A stretch of DNA of 64,000 bases from Sporosarcina quadrami (GCF_014836615.1 NZ_JACSQN010000002.1:62001-126000); one strand, 5' to 3'. Counted from the stretch's first letter, positions 53,205 to 62,791 are shown. The notes: generated from the sequence alone by a model not told the origin. Translations and numbers: made by a program.

Positions 53205-54554
53205 ATGATTAAGCCGAATGATTTTAAAGGGAAGCGCGTATTAGTGCTCGGCCTTGCCAAAAGCGGATATGCAGCTGCTGAATTGTTGCAATCACTTGGT
53301 GCAATAGTTGTTGTCAATGATGCGTCACCTGAAGAAGGTAACGATGATGTTCTTGTTCTGCGTTCAAAAGGTGTGGAAGTGATTTGTGGTGGACATCCAC
53401 AAAATTTATTGGATAAAGAATTTGATTTGATTGTTAAGAATCCTGGAATTCCTTATCAAAACCAAGTGCTACAACAAGCTTTACAACAACAAATTCCGAT
53501 ATGGACTGAAATTGAATTGGCGTATCTAGTAAGCGAGGCACCGATTATTGCTATTACCGGATCTAATGGGAAAACGACGACAACTACCCTCCTTTATCAC
53601 ATGCTTAATATCGGAGGGAAGAAGCCGATAATTGCTGGAAATATCGGAACTGTCGCTTGCTCCGTAGCAGAAAACGCAACATCTGATGAAGTTATAGTAA
53701 TGGAAGTCTCTTCTTTCCAATTGGCTGGTGTTGAGAAGTTCCGTCCTAAAATAGCAGTGTGGACCAATTTATATGATTCTCATATCGACTACCATGGAAC
53801 TGCGGAAGAGTATGCAAAAGCAAAAGCTAATATCATTAAAAATCAAGAGCCCGATGATTTTTTCATCTATAATGCTGATCAGACCGATATGCAGAAGTAT
53901 ATTGAGCAGGGTCGCGGGAAAAAAATTCCGTTTTCTCTTCAAGGTAAAACGATTGATGGAATTTCAGCAGATGATGAGATGATCTACTGGTTAGGAGAAC
54001 CATTCGTTAAGAGATCGATTATCAAATTGCTAGGTCAACATAATCTTGAAAACATTTTGGCTGCAACGGCTTCTGCAATTTTGATGAACTGTGATAAGGA
54101 TACAATTGAAAATGTTCTAAGTTCATTCACTGGTGTACGTCATCGAATGCAATTCGTCAAGGAATTTAATGATCGGACGTTCTTTAACGATTCAAAAGCT
54201 ACGAACACTCTAGCGACCAAAAGTGCACTGTCTTCTTTTGAAAGCCCGGTCATTTTAATAGCTGGCGGGTTAGACAGGGGACATTCCTTTGAGGAATTGC
54301 GTCCATACATGACTCAAGTGAAAGCTGTATTTGGACTAGGAGAGACGGCGGATAGATTTATTGAATTTGCAAGATCATGTGGTGTGCAAATTACACAAAA
54401 AGCACTGACAATGGATGACGCTGTGAAAGCTGCCTATGAGTCTTCCGAAGAAGGTGATCAGATTCTTCTTTCGCCGGCTTGTGCGAGTTGGGACCAATAC
54501 AAAAGTTTTGAAAATCGTGGAGATGCTTTTATTGAAGCGATTATGAACCTATGA
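53205..54554 (+). CDS. murD: UDP-MurNAc-alanine:D-glutamate ligase MurD
   Basis: A 449-residue Mur ligase with the N-terminal VLGLAKSGYAAAELL, the ATP loop ITGSNGKTTTTTLL, the EVSSFQL and TNLYDSHIDYHG segments and the C-terminal SPACASWDQYKSFENRGD. It adds D-Glu to UDP-MurNAc-L-Ala in the cytoplasm. It starts immediately after the mraY stop. Confidence 0.97.
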   Translation: MIKPNDFKGKRVLVLGLAKSGYAAAELLQSLGAIVVVNDASPEEGNDDVLVLRSKGVEVICGGHPQNLLDKEFDLIVKNPGIPYQNQVLQQALQQQIPIWTEIELAYLVSEAPIIAITGSNGKTTTTTLLYHMLNIGGKKPIIAGNIGTVACSVAENATSDEVIVMEVSSFQLAGVEKFRPKIAVWTNLYDSHIDYHGTAEEYAKAKANIIKNQEPDDFFIYNADQTDMQKYIEQGRGKKIPFSLQGKTIDGISADDEMIYWLGEPFVKRSIIKLLGQHNLENILAATASAILMNCDKDTIENVLSSFTGVRHRMQFVKEFNDRTFFNDSKATNTLATKSALSSFESPVILIAGGLDRGHSFEELRPYMTQVKAVFGLGETADRFIEFARSCGVQITQKALTMDDAVKAAYESSEEGDQILLSPACASWDQYKSFENRGDAFIEAIMNL

Positions 54555-54588
54555 CATAACACTTATTGATGAACAATTAGACGGAAGG

Positions 54589-55680
54589 ATGCGTTCTCTG
54601 GATCAGAAATTGAAAGCTGCATTTCTTATTTCCGCTGCATTACTGTCTGTGATCGGTTTGGCATTTGTTCATTCAGCAGGCTCTTATTGGGGGCTAGTAC
54701 ATTACGCTGAATCTTCACCTTTTATTGTTAAACAAGGAATTTATATGGCCGTTTCAATTTGCGCTGCTTTAGTGCTCATGAAAGGACCATGGACATCTAA
54801 CCAGTTATTTTGGACGGTTTTCTATTACATAACGATACTGTTGTTAATAGCTGTCATGATTCCTGGAATTGGTGTCGTAAGGAATGGTTCACAAAGTTGG
54901 ATTGCCCTTGGACCTTTCAGCCTTCAACCTGCAGAATTCGTGAAAGTGGCATTAATTGGAAAACTTGCTTGCTCAATGAAAATGCGTGCAGGTAAAAGTC
55001 CGTTCCAATTGAGTCATTTTATCCTTATTCTATTGCCTGCCTGTCTAATCATGTTGCAACCAGATCTTGGTTCAGCCGTCATAATGATTGTTTCGGCATT
55101 CGTCATTTTGTTTCTAGCGGGATATCCGATATCTTTTTTTACGATTCTTGGATTTGCCGGCATTGGTGGTTTCATAGCGCTCATTGCTGCAGCACCGTAT
55201 AGGCTAGATCGAATAAAATCTTATATTGATCCCTGGAATGACCCACTAGGTACGGGATTCCAAGGCATCCAATCTCTATTTGCAATTGCACCCGGTGGAC
55301 TTTTTGGCCATGGATATGGAAATAGCCGCCAAAAGTATTTGTACTTGCCTGAACCGCAAAATGACTTTATCTTTTCGATTATTGCAGAAGAAACGGGATT
55401 TATTGGTGCGACCGCCATCCTGTTGCTATTTGTCATATTGCTTATAGCTGCTTTTGGTATTGCAATTCGAACTAAAGATTACATGTCTTTCTTAATGACT
55501 GCGGGTATGGCGTCAATGATTATTTTTCAAACGTTCCTCAATGTTGGTGTCGTTTCGGGATTATTACCTGTAACTGGGGTGACATTGCCTTTTATTAGTT
55601 ATGGAGGTTCGTCTTTATTAACAACCTGGATGGCGGCAGGTGTCATTTTGCATTTTGCATTTAAACGAAATCATACGTAA
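54589..55680 (+). CDS. spoVE: SEDS protein, SpoVE-type by position
   Basis: A 363-residue SEDS membrane protein with QSWIALGPFSLQPAEF, YLPEPQNDFI and TGVTLPFISYGGSSL. The position after murD and its pairing with SpoVD in the same cluster point to SpoVE, the cortex lipid II polymerase; the vegetative FtsW is at 12003. GGAAGG touches the ATG directly, so initiation may instead be at the CTG three codons downstream (54598). murG and murB, which follow spoVE in B. subtilis, are absent. Confidence 0.85.
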   Translation: MRSLDQKLKAAFLISAALLSVIGLAFVHSAGSYWGLVHYAESSPFIVKQGIYMAVSICAALVLMKGPWTSNQLFWTVFYYITILLLIAVMIPGIGVVRNGSQSWIALGPFSLQPAEFVKVALIGKLACSMKMRAGKSPFQLSHFILILLPACLIMLQPDLGSAVIMIVSAFVILFLAGYPISFFTILGFAGIGGFIALIAAAPYRLDRIKSYIDPWNDPLGTGFQGIQSLFAIAPGGLFGHGYGNSRQKYLYLPEPQNDFIFSIIAEETGFIGATAILLLFVILLIAAFGIAIRTKDYMSFLMTAGMASMIIFQTFLNVGVVSGLLPVTGVTLPFISYGGSSLLTTWMAAGVILHFAFKRNHT

Positions 55681-55695
55681 AAAGGAGGCGAGCTT

Positions 55696-56490
55696 ATGGA
55701 TAAAGTAATCGATATTGAAGAGCGCATTCCTTCTATGAGAGAAAGAAGAAGGAAAAAGACGAATAAAAAATTTCTTCTCATCATTGCGATCTTCATCATC
55801 GCTCTCCTCCTCTTACTGTATTTCCAGTCGTCATTCAGTAAAATCGGTGAGATTGACGTGAAAGGTGCTCATTTGCATGATGCCGATTACTATATTGAAA
55901 AAAGCGGAATTTCATCGGGTATTGGGTATTGGAGTTTTACCACTAGCATGGTTAAGGATAAAATCACTTCTGTCGATGGAGTAAAGGAAGTGTCTGTTTC
56001 AAGGTCATTGCTAAGGGATATTGAGATTTCTGTAACTGAATGGAAAACCGTGGCGTATATCGAAAACAAGGGTGAATACTCGCTCTTGCTTGAAAATGGT
56101 GATATCTTTTCGAGCAAGCAAATTAATGCCAACATACCCATTCTTAGCCATGTGGATGATGCTAGTATTAGAAAAAAAATAACATCGCAACTGCTGAAGA
56201 TGGATGATGAAGTATTACCTATAATATCTGAAATCATTTATACAGGTTCTGAGGTTGACCAAGACACGATTACTGTCTATATGGACGACGGATATGAAGT
56301 GCATGCAATCATACAGACATTTGCAAGTAATATGGAATTCTATCCAGAAATTACATCACAATTAGAAGGACTTGAAAAAGGTATAATAGATATGGAAGTC
56401 GGAACGTTCTTTTCTCCTTTCAGTGAAGTATATGGTGACGAGGAGGCTGAAGAAGGGGAAGGTGATGAAGTTGGCGAAGAAGTCGAGTAA
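55696..56490 (+). CDS. divIB: cell division protein DivIB (FtsQ family)
   Basis: A 264-residue bitopic protein. A basic cytoplasmic tail precedes one membrane helix (FLLIIAIFIIALLLLLYF), a POTRA domain (FSKIGEIDVKGAHL, about 50-120), a beta domain and a Glu-rich tail. It stabilises FtsL-DivIC at the septum. Its acidic end overlaps the ribosome site and start of the next gene. Confidence 0.92.
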   Translation: MDKVIDIEERIPSMRERRRKKTNKKFLLIIAIFIIALLLLLYFQSSFSKIGEIDVKGAHLHDADYYIEKSGISSGIGYWSFTTSMVKDKITSVDGVKEVSVSRSLLRDIEISVTEWKTVAYIENKGEYSLLLENGDIFSSKQINANIPILSHVDDASIRKKITSQLLKMDDEVLPIISEIIYTGSEVDQDTITVYMDDGYEVHAIIQTFASNMEFYPEITSQLEGLEKGIIDMEVGTFFSPFSEVYGDEEAEEGEGDEVGEEVE

Positions 56491-57190
56491 TGAAAATAAG
56501 TCCCGAGGGAGATACGTGCTGTATGCAATTGTTTTCCTCGTCCTCGGTTTCATTTTTGCTTTTTCTTATCGTACATTAGGAAAAGACAAAATTGATGAAC
56601 TGCGAAGTCCTACTACCCAACAAGAAGATCAGTACAGAGGTGATTTGATTGAGCAAAAAGAACGGAATAAGGAATTGACGGATGAAATTCTTCAAAAGCA
56701 AGTTGAGATTCGTGAGTTCGAAAAATCATTCTCCGATAATGAGGCTAATCATGCCGATCTTGTCAATGAAGCAAAAGACTTGCGATTATTACTTGGCGTC
56801 ATTCCTTCAGTTGGACCTGGTGTCAAGGTGACTTTATCCGACGGTGATTATGACCCTGTCGATCAAAATCCAAATGAGTATATTGTTCATGAGAGTCATG
56901 TGCTTGGTGTAGTAAATGAACTAAAAATTTCAGGAGCACAAGGAATTTCAATTAATGGCCAACGAATCTCATCCAACTCGTACATAAAATGTACAGGCCC
57001 TGTCATTAAAATAGATGGTAGGACGCTACCTGCACCATTTGTTATTGAAGCAGTCGGAGATTCATCAGTTCTAGCCACCTCTTTAAATCTTAAAGGCGGT
57101 GTTGTCGATAGTCTGCTACATGACAATATTGTAGTTAGTATCGAACAAATGAAAGAAATAAAGTTACCAGCCTTACGAAATGAATCATAA
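56465..57190 (+). CDS. ylxW: DUF881 family protein YlxW
   Basis: A 241-residue protein with a membrane helix (VLYAIVFLVLGFIFAFS), a coiled-coil segment (about 55-105) and the DUF881 domain (GPGVKVTLSDGD, ISGAQGISINGQRI). The function is unknown; conserved between divIB and ftsA. ATG 56465 follows GAAGGGGAAGG and lies 26 bases inside divIB, so translation is coupled. Confidence 0.87.
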   Translation: MKLAKKSSNENKSRGRYVLYAIVFLVLGFIFAFSYRTLGKDKIDELRSPTTQQEDQYRGDLIEQKERNKELTDEILQKQVEIREFEKSFSDNEANHADLVNEAKDLRLLLGVIPSVGPGVKVTLSDGDYDPVDQNPNEYIVHESHVLGVVNELKISGAQGISINGQRISSNSYIKCTGPVIKIDGRTLPAPFVIEAVGDSSVLATSLNLKGGVVDSLLHDNIVVSIEQMKEIKLPALRNES

Positions 57191-57221
57191 TTGAGTCGTC
57201 TTTCCGGAAGGGGGATATTCG

Positions 57222-57941
57222 ATGAAAAAGACGATAAATATTAAATTCACTTTAGTCCTCCTACTAATCGGTTTCATGATTGCGGTTCAATACAATTCAA
57301 TGGAAAATCCTAAGCAACGTGATACGAGGGATATATGGGCAATTCGGCAAGAATTAGCTGAAGAGAAAAAATTGCATTCAGAATTGCTGTCTGAAATTAG
57401 GGAATTGGACAATACGATATCCTCTTATAGGTCTCTAAGTGACTCAAGTACTGGACAAGCAATAAAGGATACTGTGGACAGGTTGCATCAAAAAGCGGGA
57501 ACTACCGACATCGAAGGGCCAGGCATCGTCATCGAAGTTCGACCTTCAGCAGAAAGTATTGCCTATGGAATACCAATCACGAGTATTTCATCTGATTTGC
57601 TGACGCGCTTTGTCAATGATGTAAACCGCTTTAAAGGGATTAATATGGAAATAGACGGCAAGCGATATAATGTAATGAGTTCTATCAGGGTAATTAATGG
57701 TTCAACATCTGTGAATGGACTAAATGTCTCAACACCGCCATTCAAAATAAAAATCATTTCGCAAACTATGTCCGACAGTGAGAAACTTTATAATTATTTG
57801 TTGGCTTCATCGATTCACGATGACTTTTATTTGGACAACCTAATTCTGGATATTAAACCTCCTGAAAAAGATATTGTTATAAGTGGATGGTCTGAAAAGT
57901 TTGAAAATCTATATTTGAATGAATTGCCGAAAGGAGATTAA
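57222..57941 (+). CDS. ylxX: DUF881 family protein YlxX
   Basis: A 239-residue paralogue of the preceding protein. It has an N-terminal membrane helix, a coiled coil (about 40-90) and a DUF881 domain (EGPGIVIEVRP, FKGINMEIDGKRYN). The tandem pair is conserved in Bacillus and probably formed by duplication. GAAGGGGG precedes the ATG. The function is unknown. Confidence 0.85.
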   Translation: MKKTINIKFTLVLLLIGFMIAVQYNSMENPKQRDTRDIWAIRQELAEEKKLHSELLSEIRELDNTISSYRSLSDSSTGQAIKDTVDRLHQKAGTTDIEGPGIVIEVRPSAESIAYGIPITSISSDLLTRFVNDVNRFKGINMEIDGKRYNVMSSIRVINGSTSVNGLNVSTPPFKIKIISQTMSDSEKLYNYLLASSIHDDFYLDNLILDIKPPEKDIVISGWSEKFENLYLNELPKGD

Positions 57942-57943
57942 CT

Positions 57944-58312
57944 ATGTGGTTGCCGTTGTTAGGTTTAATTTTTGGAGTTTCGTTAGGATTGTTATCAGAT
58001 ATTCAAATTCCACAAGTTTATAGCAATTATTTATCAATTGCCGTTCTAGCAGCGCTAGATACTCTTTTCGGAGGCATTCGTGCACATCTTCAACACATAT
58101 ATGATGATAAGGTATTCATATCAGGTTTCTTCTTTAACATAGTGCTAGCGGCTTGTTTGGCCTTTTTAGGTGTCCATTTAGGCGTCGACCTTTACTTGGC
58201 CGCGGTTTTTGCATTTGGCGTTCGATTATTCCAGAACATTGCTGTAATTAGAAGGATTTTATTGGCGAAATGGTCTGATCGCGGGAAGAATTCACAAGGA
58301 GAAAGTTCATGA
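57944..58312 (+). CDS. sbp: small basic membrane protein Sbp (DUF1290)
   Basis: A 122-residue protein with three or four helices and the family pattern GLIFGVSLGLLSDIQIP, LAALDTLFGGIRAHL and AFGVRLFQNIAVIRR. The function is unknown but its place ahead of ftsA is conserved. It starts two bases after ylxX and shares its transcript. Confidence 0.9.
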   Translation: MWLPLLGLIFGVSLGLLSDIQIPQVYSNYLSIAVLAALDTLFGGIRAHLQHIYDDKVFISGFFFNIVLAACLAFLGVHLGVDLYLAAVFAFGVRLFQNIAVIRRILLAKWSDRGKNSQGESS

Positions 58313-58410
58313 CTGAAAGGAAATGTTGAACTTATGGCGAAAATATTTAGACAATATGACTGTAATACAATAGAATGTAAGATAAGGACTGTAATAGGAG
58401 GTGCCGGGAA

Positions 58411-59694
58411 GTGAGTCAATCGACAATATATGTTTCACTAGATATAGGTTCTTCATCCGTCAAAGTTTTAATAGGTGAAGTAGATGGAGGATCGCTTCAT
58501 GTCATCGGAGTTGGTAACGTACAATCAGCTGGTATCCGCAAGGGCACAATTATCGATATAGATGCAACTGTGCAATCGATCAGAAAAGCAGTTGAGCAGG
58601 CTGAACGAATGACTGGTATGCAAATTAGAGATGTCATTCTTGGCATTCCAGCTAATGGTGTCTTCTTGCAAGATGTCAAAGGTGTTGTCGCAGTTAATTC
58701 GGAAAACCGGGAAATAACTGATGACGATCTTGACCGGGTTATGAAATCTGCTCAAGTTATGTCAGTGCCTCCGGAAAAAGAGATTGTCAATATCATTCCT
58801 AAACAATTCATCGTCGATGATTATGACGAAATTAAAGATCCTAGAGGCATGATAGGTGTTCGGTTAGAAATGGACGGCACACTTATTACGACATCTAAAA
58901 CAATGGTCCACAACATTCTGAGATGCGTTGAGAGGGCAGGCTTGGTCATTCAGGAAATTTACTTACAACCATTAGCTTCAGGCATGTTTGCATTGACGGA
59001 TGACGAAATGAATCACGGAACAGCATTTATTGATATAGGTGGAGGATCTACGACAATTGCCATTTTTGGAGATAATCGTTTCGTGTCCACTGCTGTCATA
59101 CCGGTTGGTGGGGATCATTTGACAAAGGACTTGTCAATCATCTTAAAGACACCAACAGAACAAGCGAGGAAAATCAAACACCAATATGGACATGCTTTTT
59201 ATGATGATGCTTCAGATGATGAACTATTTGAGGTTCCGGTTATTGGTGCTGATTCAAAGGATCAATATAGTCAAAGATACATATCGGAAATTATCGGTGT
59301 CCGATTGGAAGAGTTATTCGAATTGGTTTTAGAAGAATTCTATCGTATGGGCATCCATGACTTACCGGGTGGGGTCGTTCTTACAGGCGGCACTACGAAA
59401 CTTGAAGGGATACTGCAGCTTGCAAGGCATGTGTTGAAAACGAGAGTAAGGATCCATACTCCCGAATATATCGGCGTTCGCGAACCAATGTATTCGACTG
59501 CTGTAGGTCTTATCCGTTATGCTAATATGGAAGATACGTATTTTGGCATTTCGGCTGAATCACAATCTGCTGCGACTTCACAGGAGACGGACTACAGTCC
59601 GGTACCGAAGAAAAAGGCCGTGAAACAAGATAAAGAGAATAAACCGGGCCTAATGAGTAAAACAAAAAAGTTTTTAGATGGATTTTTTGAGTGA
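58411..59694 (+). CDS. ftsA: cell division protein FtsA
   Basis: A 427-residue actin-like ATPase. Phosphate loops are YVSLDIGSSSVKVLIGE and FIDIGGGSTTIAIFGD, the adenosine region is VVLTGGTTKLEG, and the C-terminal amphipathic membrane-targeting helix is KTKKFLDGFFE. It tethers FtsZ to the membrane. GTG 58411 is preceded by AGGAGG. About 100 bases upstream may hold a separate promoter, but none is clear. Confidence 0.97.
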   Translation: MSQSTIYVSLDIGSSSVKVLIGEVDGGSLHVIGVGNVQSAGIRKGTIIDIDATVQSIRKAVEQAERMTGMQIRDVILGIPANGVFLQDVKGVVAVNSENREITDDDLDRVMKSAQVMSVPPEKEIVNIIPKQFIVDDYDEIKDPRGMIGVRLEMDGTLITTSKTMVHNILRCVERAGLVIQEIYLQPLASGMFALTDDEMNHGTAFIDIGGGSTTIAIFGDNRFVSTAVIPVGGDHLTKDLSIILKTPTEQARKIKHQYGHAFYDDASDDELFEVPVIGADSKDQYSQRYISEIIGVRLEELFELVLEEFYRMGIHDLPGGVVLTGGTTKLEGILQLARHVLKTRVRIHTPEYIGVREPMYSTAVGLIRYANMEDTYFGISAESQSAATSQETDYSPVPKKKAVKQDKENKPGLMSKTKKFLDGFFE

Positions 59695-59728
59695 CTATGA
59701 CGTTCAGTAAGGATTAGGAGGAGAGACA

Positions 59729-60895
59729 ATGCTTGATTTTGATACGAATATTGATGCTCTAGCTGTAATTAAAGTAATTGGAGTAGGTGGCGGGGGAAAT
59801 AATGCTGTCAACCGCATGATTGAACATGGAGTACAAGGTGTTGACTTTATCGCAGTAAATACAGATGCGCAAGCACTTAATTTATCAGAAGCTGAAGTGA
59901 AATTACAGATTGGTGCTAAATTGACACGTGGACTTGGTGCAGGCGCTAATCCGGATGTTGGTAAAAAAGCGGCTGAAGAAAGCCGTGAACAGATTGAGGA
60001 AGCGCTTCGTGGTGCGGATATGGTGTTCGTTACAGCTGGAATGGGTGGAGGTACTGGCACAGGCGCAGCGCCGGTCATCGCTCAAATTGCGAAGGATCTT
60101 GGAGCACTAACTGTAGGTGTCGTTACAAGACCATTCACCTTTGAAGGACGTAAACGATCAACACAAGCTATTGGTGGAATTACTGCCATGAAAGAATCTG
60201 TTGATACATTGATTGTCATTCCAAATGACAAGTTGCTTGAAATTGTCGACAAGAATACACCAATGCTTGAAGCGTTCAGAGAAGCCGATAATGTTCTTAG
60301 ACAAGGTGTCCAAGGTATTTCTGACTTGATCGCCGTTCCTGGTCTAATTAATCTCGACTTCGCTGATGTTAAGACGATTATGTCCAACAAAGGATCGGCT
60401 CTTATGGGTATCGGTATGTCCACAGGTGAAAACCGGGCTGCTGAAGCTGCTAAGAAAGCGATTTCCAGCCCGTTGCTTGAAACGTCCATAGACGGCGCTA
60501 AAGGTGTTCTTATGAATATTACAGGCGGTTCTAATCTTAGCCTATTTGAAGTACAGGAAGCAGCGGATATTGTGGCTTCAGCATCTGATGAAGATGTCAA
60601 CATGATTTTCGGATCTGTTATTAATGATTCGTTAAAAGATGAGATTGTTGTTACTGTCATCGCGACCGGGTTCAATGAAGAACAATTGAGTCCACCGAAA
60701 CCTTCGCGGGGTGCAGGTTTCGGCGCTGGACGTACACAACAACAACAACAACAACCAGCAGCACAGCCGACACATACGCGTAGAGAGGAAACTCAGCAGT
60801 TCCAACAGCCTGAGCAACCTGCGCGCCAACAACAAAGCAATCAACAAGACGATGCATTGGATATTCCTACATTCCTTCGCAATCGTCGTAGATAA
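59729..60895 (+). CDS. ftsZ: cell division GTPase FtsZ
   Basis: A 388-residue tubulin homologue with the GTP-binding [23 protein letters not shown] and T7 loop [12 protein letters not shown] disordered, unusually Gln-rich linker (about 325-372, with a run of CAA codons) precedes the FtsA/SepF-binding peptide [11 protein letters not shown]. It forms the Z ring. TAGGAGGAGA precedes the ATG and a strong terminator follows. Confidence 0.98.
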   Translation: MLDFDTNIDALAVIKVIGVGGGGNNAVNRMIEHGVQGVDFIAVNTDAQALNLSEAEVKLQIGAKLTRGLGAGANPDVGKKAAEESREQIEEALRGADMVFVTAGMGGGTGTGAAPVIAQIAKDLGALTVGVVTRPFTFEGRKRSTQAIGGITAMKESVDTLIVIPNDKLLEIVDKNTPMLEAFREADNVLRQGVQGISDLIAVPGLINLDFADVKTIMSNKGSALMGIGMSTGENRAAEAAKKAISSPLLETSIDGAKGVLMNITGGSNLSLFEVQEAADIVASASDEDVNMIFGSVINDSLKDEIVVTVIATGFNEEQLSPPKPSRGAGFGAGRTQQQQQQPAAQPTHTRREETQQFQQPEQPARQQQSNQQDDALDIPTFLRNRRR

Positions 60896-60905
60896 AATAA
60901 CGCTT

Positions 60906-60950
60906 AAAAGCTCCTCTGAGGTCCAATTGGATTCCAGAGGAGCTTTTTTA
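60906..60950 (+). terminator. intrinsic terminator after ftsZ (end of the dcw cluster)
   Basis: AAAAGCTCCTCTG (60906-60918) pairs with CAGAGGAGCTTTT (60935-60947), followed by T. Confidence 0.93.
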
Positions 60951-60987
60951 TGTTCTTTGTCAAGTGACGTCCATGTACCCCTTTGTA

Positions 60988-61065
60988 TTCCGTTCCATAT
61001 GGACCTATGCTGAGGACGGAAGCGGCTAAAGCCGTGCCCGCGGAAAGCGTCCGCTTGGAACGGAA
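60988..61065. repeat. 78-base inverted-repeat-bounded intergenic element
   Basis: Perfect 9-base ends TTCCGTTCC (60988-60996) and GGAACGGAA (61057-61065) enclose two further palindromes, CGGCT-AA-AGCCG (61023-61034) and GCGGA-n5-TCCGC (61040-61054). It is GC-rich compared with its surroundings. The sequence resembles a dispersed non-coding repeat that I recall from Bacillales genomes. No coding frame explains it. Confidence 0.6.
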
Positions 61066-61092
61066 AACAGTGGGTAGTAGAGATGCAATGAT

Positions 61093-61099
61093 TGTCGAA
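61093..61099 (+). promoter_or_regulatory. Spo0A box upstream of spoIIGA
   Basis: TGTCGAA is an exact 0A box, 80 bases before the spoIIGA start, where B. subtilis spoIIG is activated by Spo0A. No clear -35/-10 pair could be placed near it, consistent with a weak activator-dependent promoter. Confidence 0.6.
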
Positions 61100-61178
61100 T
61101 ATTTACTAACGATTCATCTCTGTTCCGACAAACATTGCAGAATTCAAATGTTATCCTTATTTTCAAGGAGGCGTAGTG

Positions 61179-62033
61179 ATGTATGGGGAATTTATTATCG
61201 GTATTAATATGGTCTTCAACTTTGCGGTATTAACATTTGCTAATCAGATGGGCAAGGCACAAGCCAATTGGAAACGATTGACCTCTGCTTCGTTCGTCGG
61301 TGCATTGCCTGTCACTTTCGTTCCCGACTCCTTACTAATCCTCATTCTATCATTCATCTGTATGGTCATTTGTGCATTCGGTATTTCTTTTAAATCATGG
61401 AGTGGGCCATCGGTTCTTGTTTTAGTTGCTTCCCTCTTTGCGGGTGGCGTACTTACAGTTTTCACAGAACGACTGTTATTTTCAAATGCACTTTACACAG
61501 TTTTTGTTTGTGCGATACTAGCATACATTGCGCTATATATACTGAAGATTAAATGGCTTGATGTCAGAGTAGCAAAGCATTTATCTTCCTATACTACTGA
61601 CTCCACTCTGTCCATTTGGAATTCCCACATAGACGTAACTGTATTTATCGACACAGGAAACCACTGTACGGAACCATTATCAGGAGAACCTGTTCATTTT
61701 ATTTCATTAAGATTTATCCAACAAATAATTCCAGATGAGTTGTTAAATCCATTAAAATCATGGAATCCTAGAGGTATGCCTCAGTTATCATTATTTCCAC
61801 AAAAATATCAAAAGAATATCAGGTTAATTCGTCTACAGACAATACAAGGCATTTCATGGGCTGTAGGTTTTAAATATGATAAATGGATGATCGGGGAAGG
61901 AAGTGAATTGCCATCAGGTTATATTGTATTAACGAAAGATGATAACCGTTATCCGGAAGGAGCAGGCGCAATATTGCATGTGTCCGCATTAGAATCCATT
62001 ACAAGCGAAAGGGGAACTGGTTATGTGGTCTGA
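61179..62033 (+). CDS. spoIIGA: sigma-E processing peptidase SpoIIGA
   Basis: A 284-residue membrane-embedded aspartic protease. Five predicted helices fill the first half (about 5-130), and a cytoplasmic protease domain has the catalytic Asp in [12 protein letters not shown]. It cleaves pro-sigma-E in the mother cell after a signal from SpoIIR. ATG 61179 lies seven bases after AAGGAGG; GTG 61176 is too close. Its end overlaps sigE by 11 bases, coupling protease and substrate. Confidence 0.95.
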   Translation: MYGEFIIGINMVFNFAVLTFANQMGKAQANWKRLTSASFVGALPVTFVPDSLLILILSFICMVICAFGISFKSWSGPSVLVLVASLFAGGVLTVFTERLLFSNALYTVFVCAILAYIALYILKIKWLDVRVAKHLSSYTTDSTLSIWNSHIDVTVFIDTGNHCTEPLSGEPVHFISLRFIQQIIPDELLNPLKSWNPRGMPQLSLFPQKYQKNIRLIRLQTIQGISWAVGFKYDKWMIGEGSELPSGYIVLTKDDNRYPEGAGAILHVSALESITSERGTGYVV

Positions 62034-62736
62034 AATGAAAAAATGGTTATCAATTATTAAAAGTTTATTTAAAAGCAAAAAAAGTGGCACTTACTATATT
62101 GGAGGTCATGAATCCCTTCCGAAACCATTAACACGTGAAGAGGAAGCAGTGGCAATAAGAGCATTCATGGAAGGTGATATGGATGCACGGGATACATTAA
62201 TTGAAAAAAATCTTAGACTTGTCGTGTATATTGCTCGACGTTTTGATAATACGAATACACATATTGAAGATTTAATTAGTATTGGTACAATCGGACTTAT
62301 AAAAGCGATTGAAACCTTTAAGGCCGATCGCAATATTAAACTTGCGACATATGCATCGCGCTGTATTGAAAATGAAATACTTATGCATCTACGGAAAACT
62401 AATCGTACAAAGTCAGAAATCTCATTTGACGAACCATTGAATTCGGATGCAGACGGAAACGAATTATTACTATCTGATATATTGGGCACAGATGAGCATA
62501 TTATTACAGATGATGTCGAGAAAAAGTTGGAAAGACAACATATGATCGAAGCCATCAGTATATTGGATGAAAGAGAAAGATATATAATGGAATGCCGTTT
62601 CGGTTTGACTGGCCATTTAGAAATGACCCAGAAAGAGGTTGCTGAGTTACTTGGTATTTCACAATCATATATATCTCGGCTTGAGAAAAAGATCATCTCT
62701 GATTTACGTGATAAATTGAATCAACCAATTGCTTGA
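62023..62736 (+). CDS. sigE: RNA polymerase sigma-E factor precursor
   Basis: A 237-residue sigma-70 family factor with an N-terminal pro-sequence (about 27 residues, amphipathic and basic) cut by SpoIIGA near GTYYIGG. Region 2 is [13 protein letters not shown] and [17 protein letters not shown], and region 4 ends [13 protein letters not shown]. It directs early mother-cell transcription. ATG 62023 has GAAAGGGG upstream. Confidence 0.97.
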   Translation: MWSEMKKWLSIIKSLFKSKKSGTYYIGGHESLPKPLTREEEAVAIRAFMEGDMDARDTLIEKNLRLVVYIARRFDNTNTHIEDLISIGTIGLIKAIETFKADRNIKLATYASRCIENEILMHLRKTNRTKSEISFDEPLNSDADGNELLLSDILGTDEHIITDDVEKKLERQHMIEAISILDERERYIMECRFGLTGHLEMTQKEVAELLGISQSYISRLEKKIISDLRDKLNQPIA

Positions 62737-62762
62737 TGGTTGAAATTGGCGAATCATATTTC

Positions 62763-62791
62763 GCATATTCCGCATAACTGGGGACAAACTA
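62763..62791 (+). promoter_or_regulatory. candidate sigma-F/sigma-G promoter of sigG
   Basis: GCATA (62763-62767) fits the GYATA -35, and GGACAAACTA (62782-62791) fits GGnnAnAHTR at every defined position. The spacer is 14 bases. It lies 38 bases ahead of the sigG start. Confidence 0.55.

Noticed and set aside
58334-58414. 26-codon ATG frame whose TGA overlaps the ftsA GTG start
   Set aside because: Its upstream site (AAGGA) is 12 bases away and weak, and ftsA has its own perfect AGGAGG. The overlap is probably chance, unlike the ylbJ leader.
60082-60675. 197-codon minus-strand frame inside ftsZ, and similar shadows such as 62106-62696 inside sigE
   Set aside because: Both mirror strongly conserved coding sequence on the plus strand and lack start signals.
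60711-61207. Reading frames between ftsZ and spoIIGA (60711-61013 and 60983-61207)
   Set aside because: They overlap the ftsZ end, its terminator and the inverted-repeat element, have no ribosome site and resemble no family.
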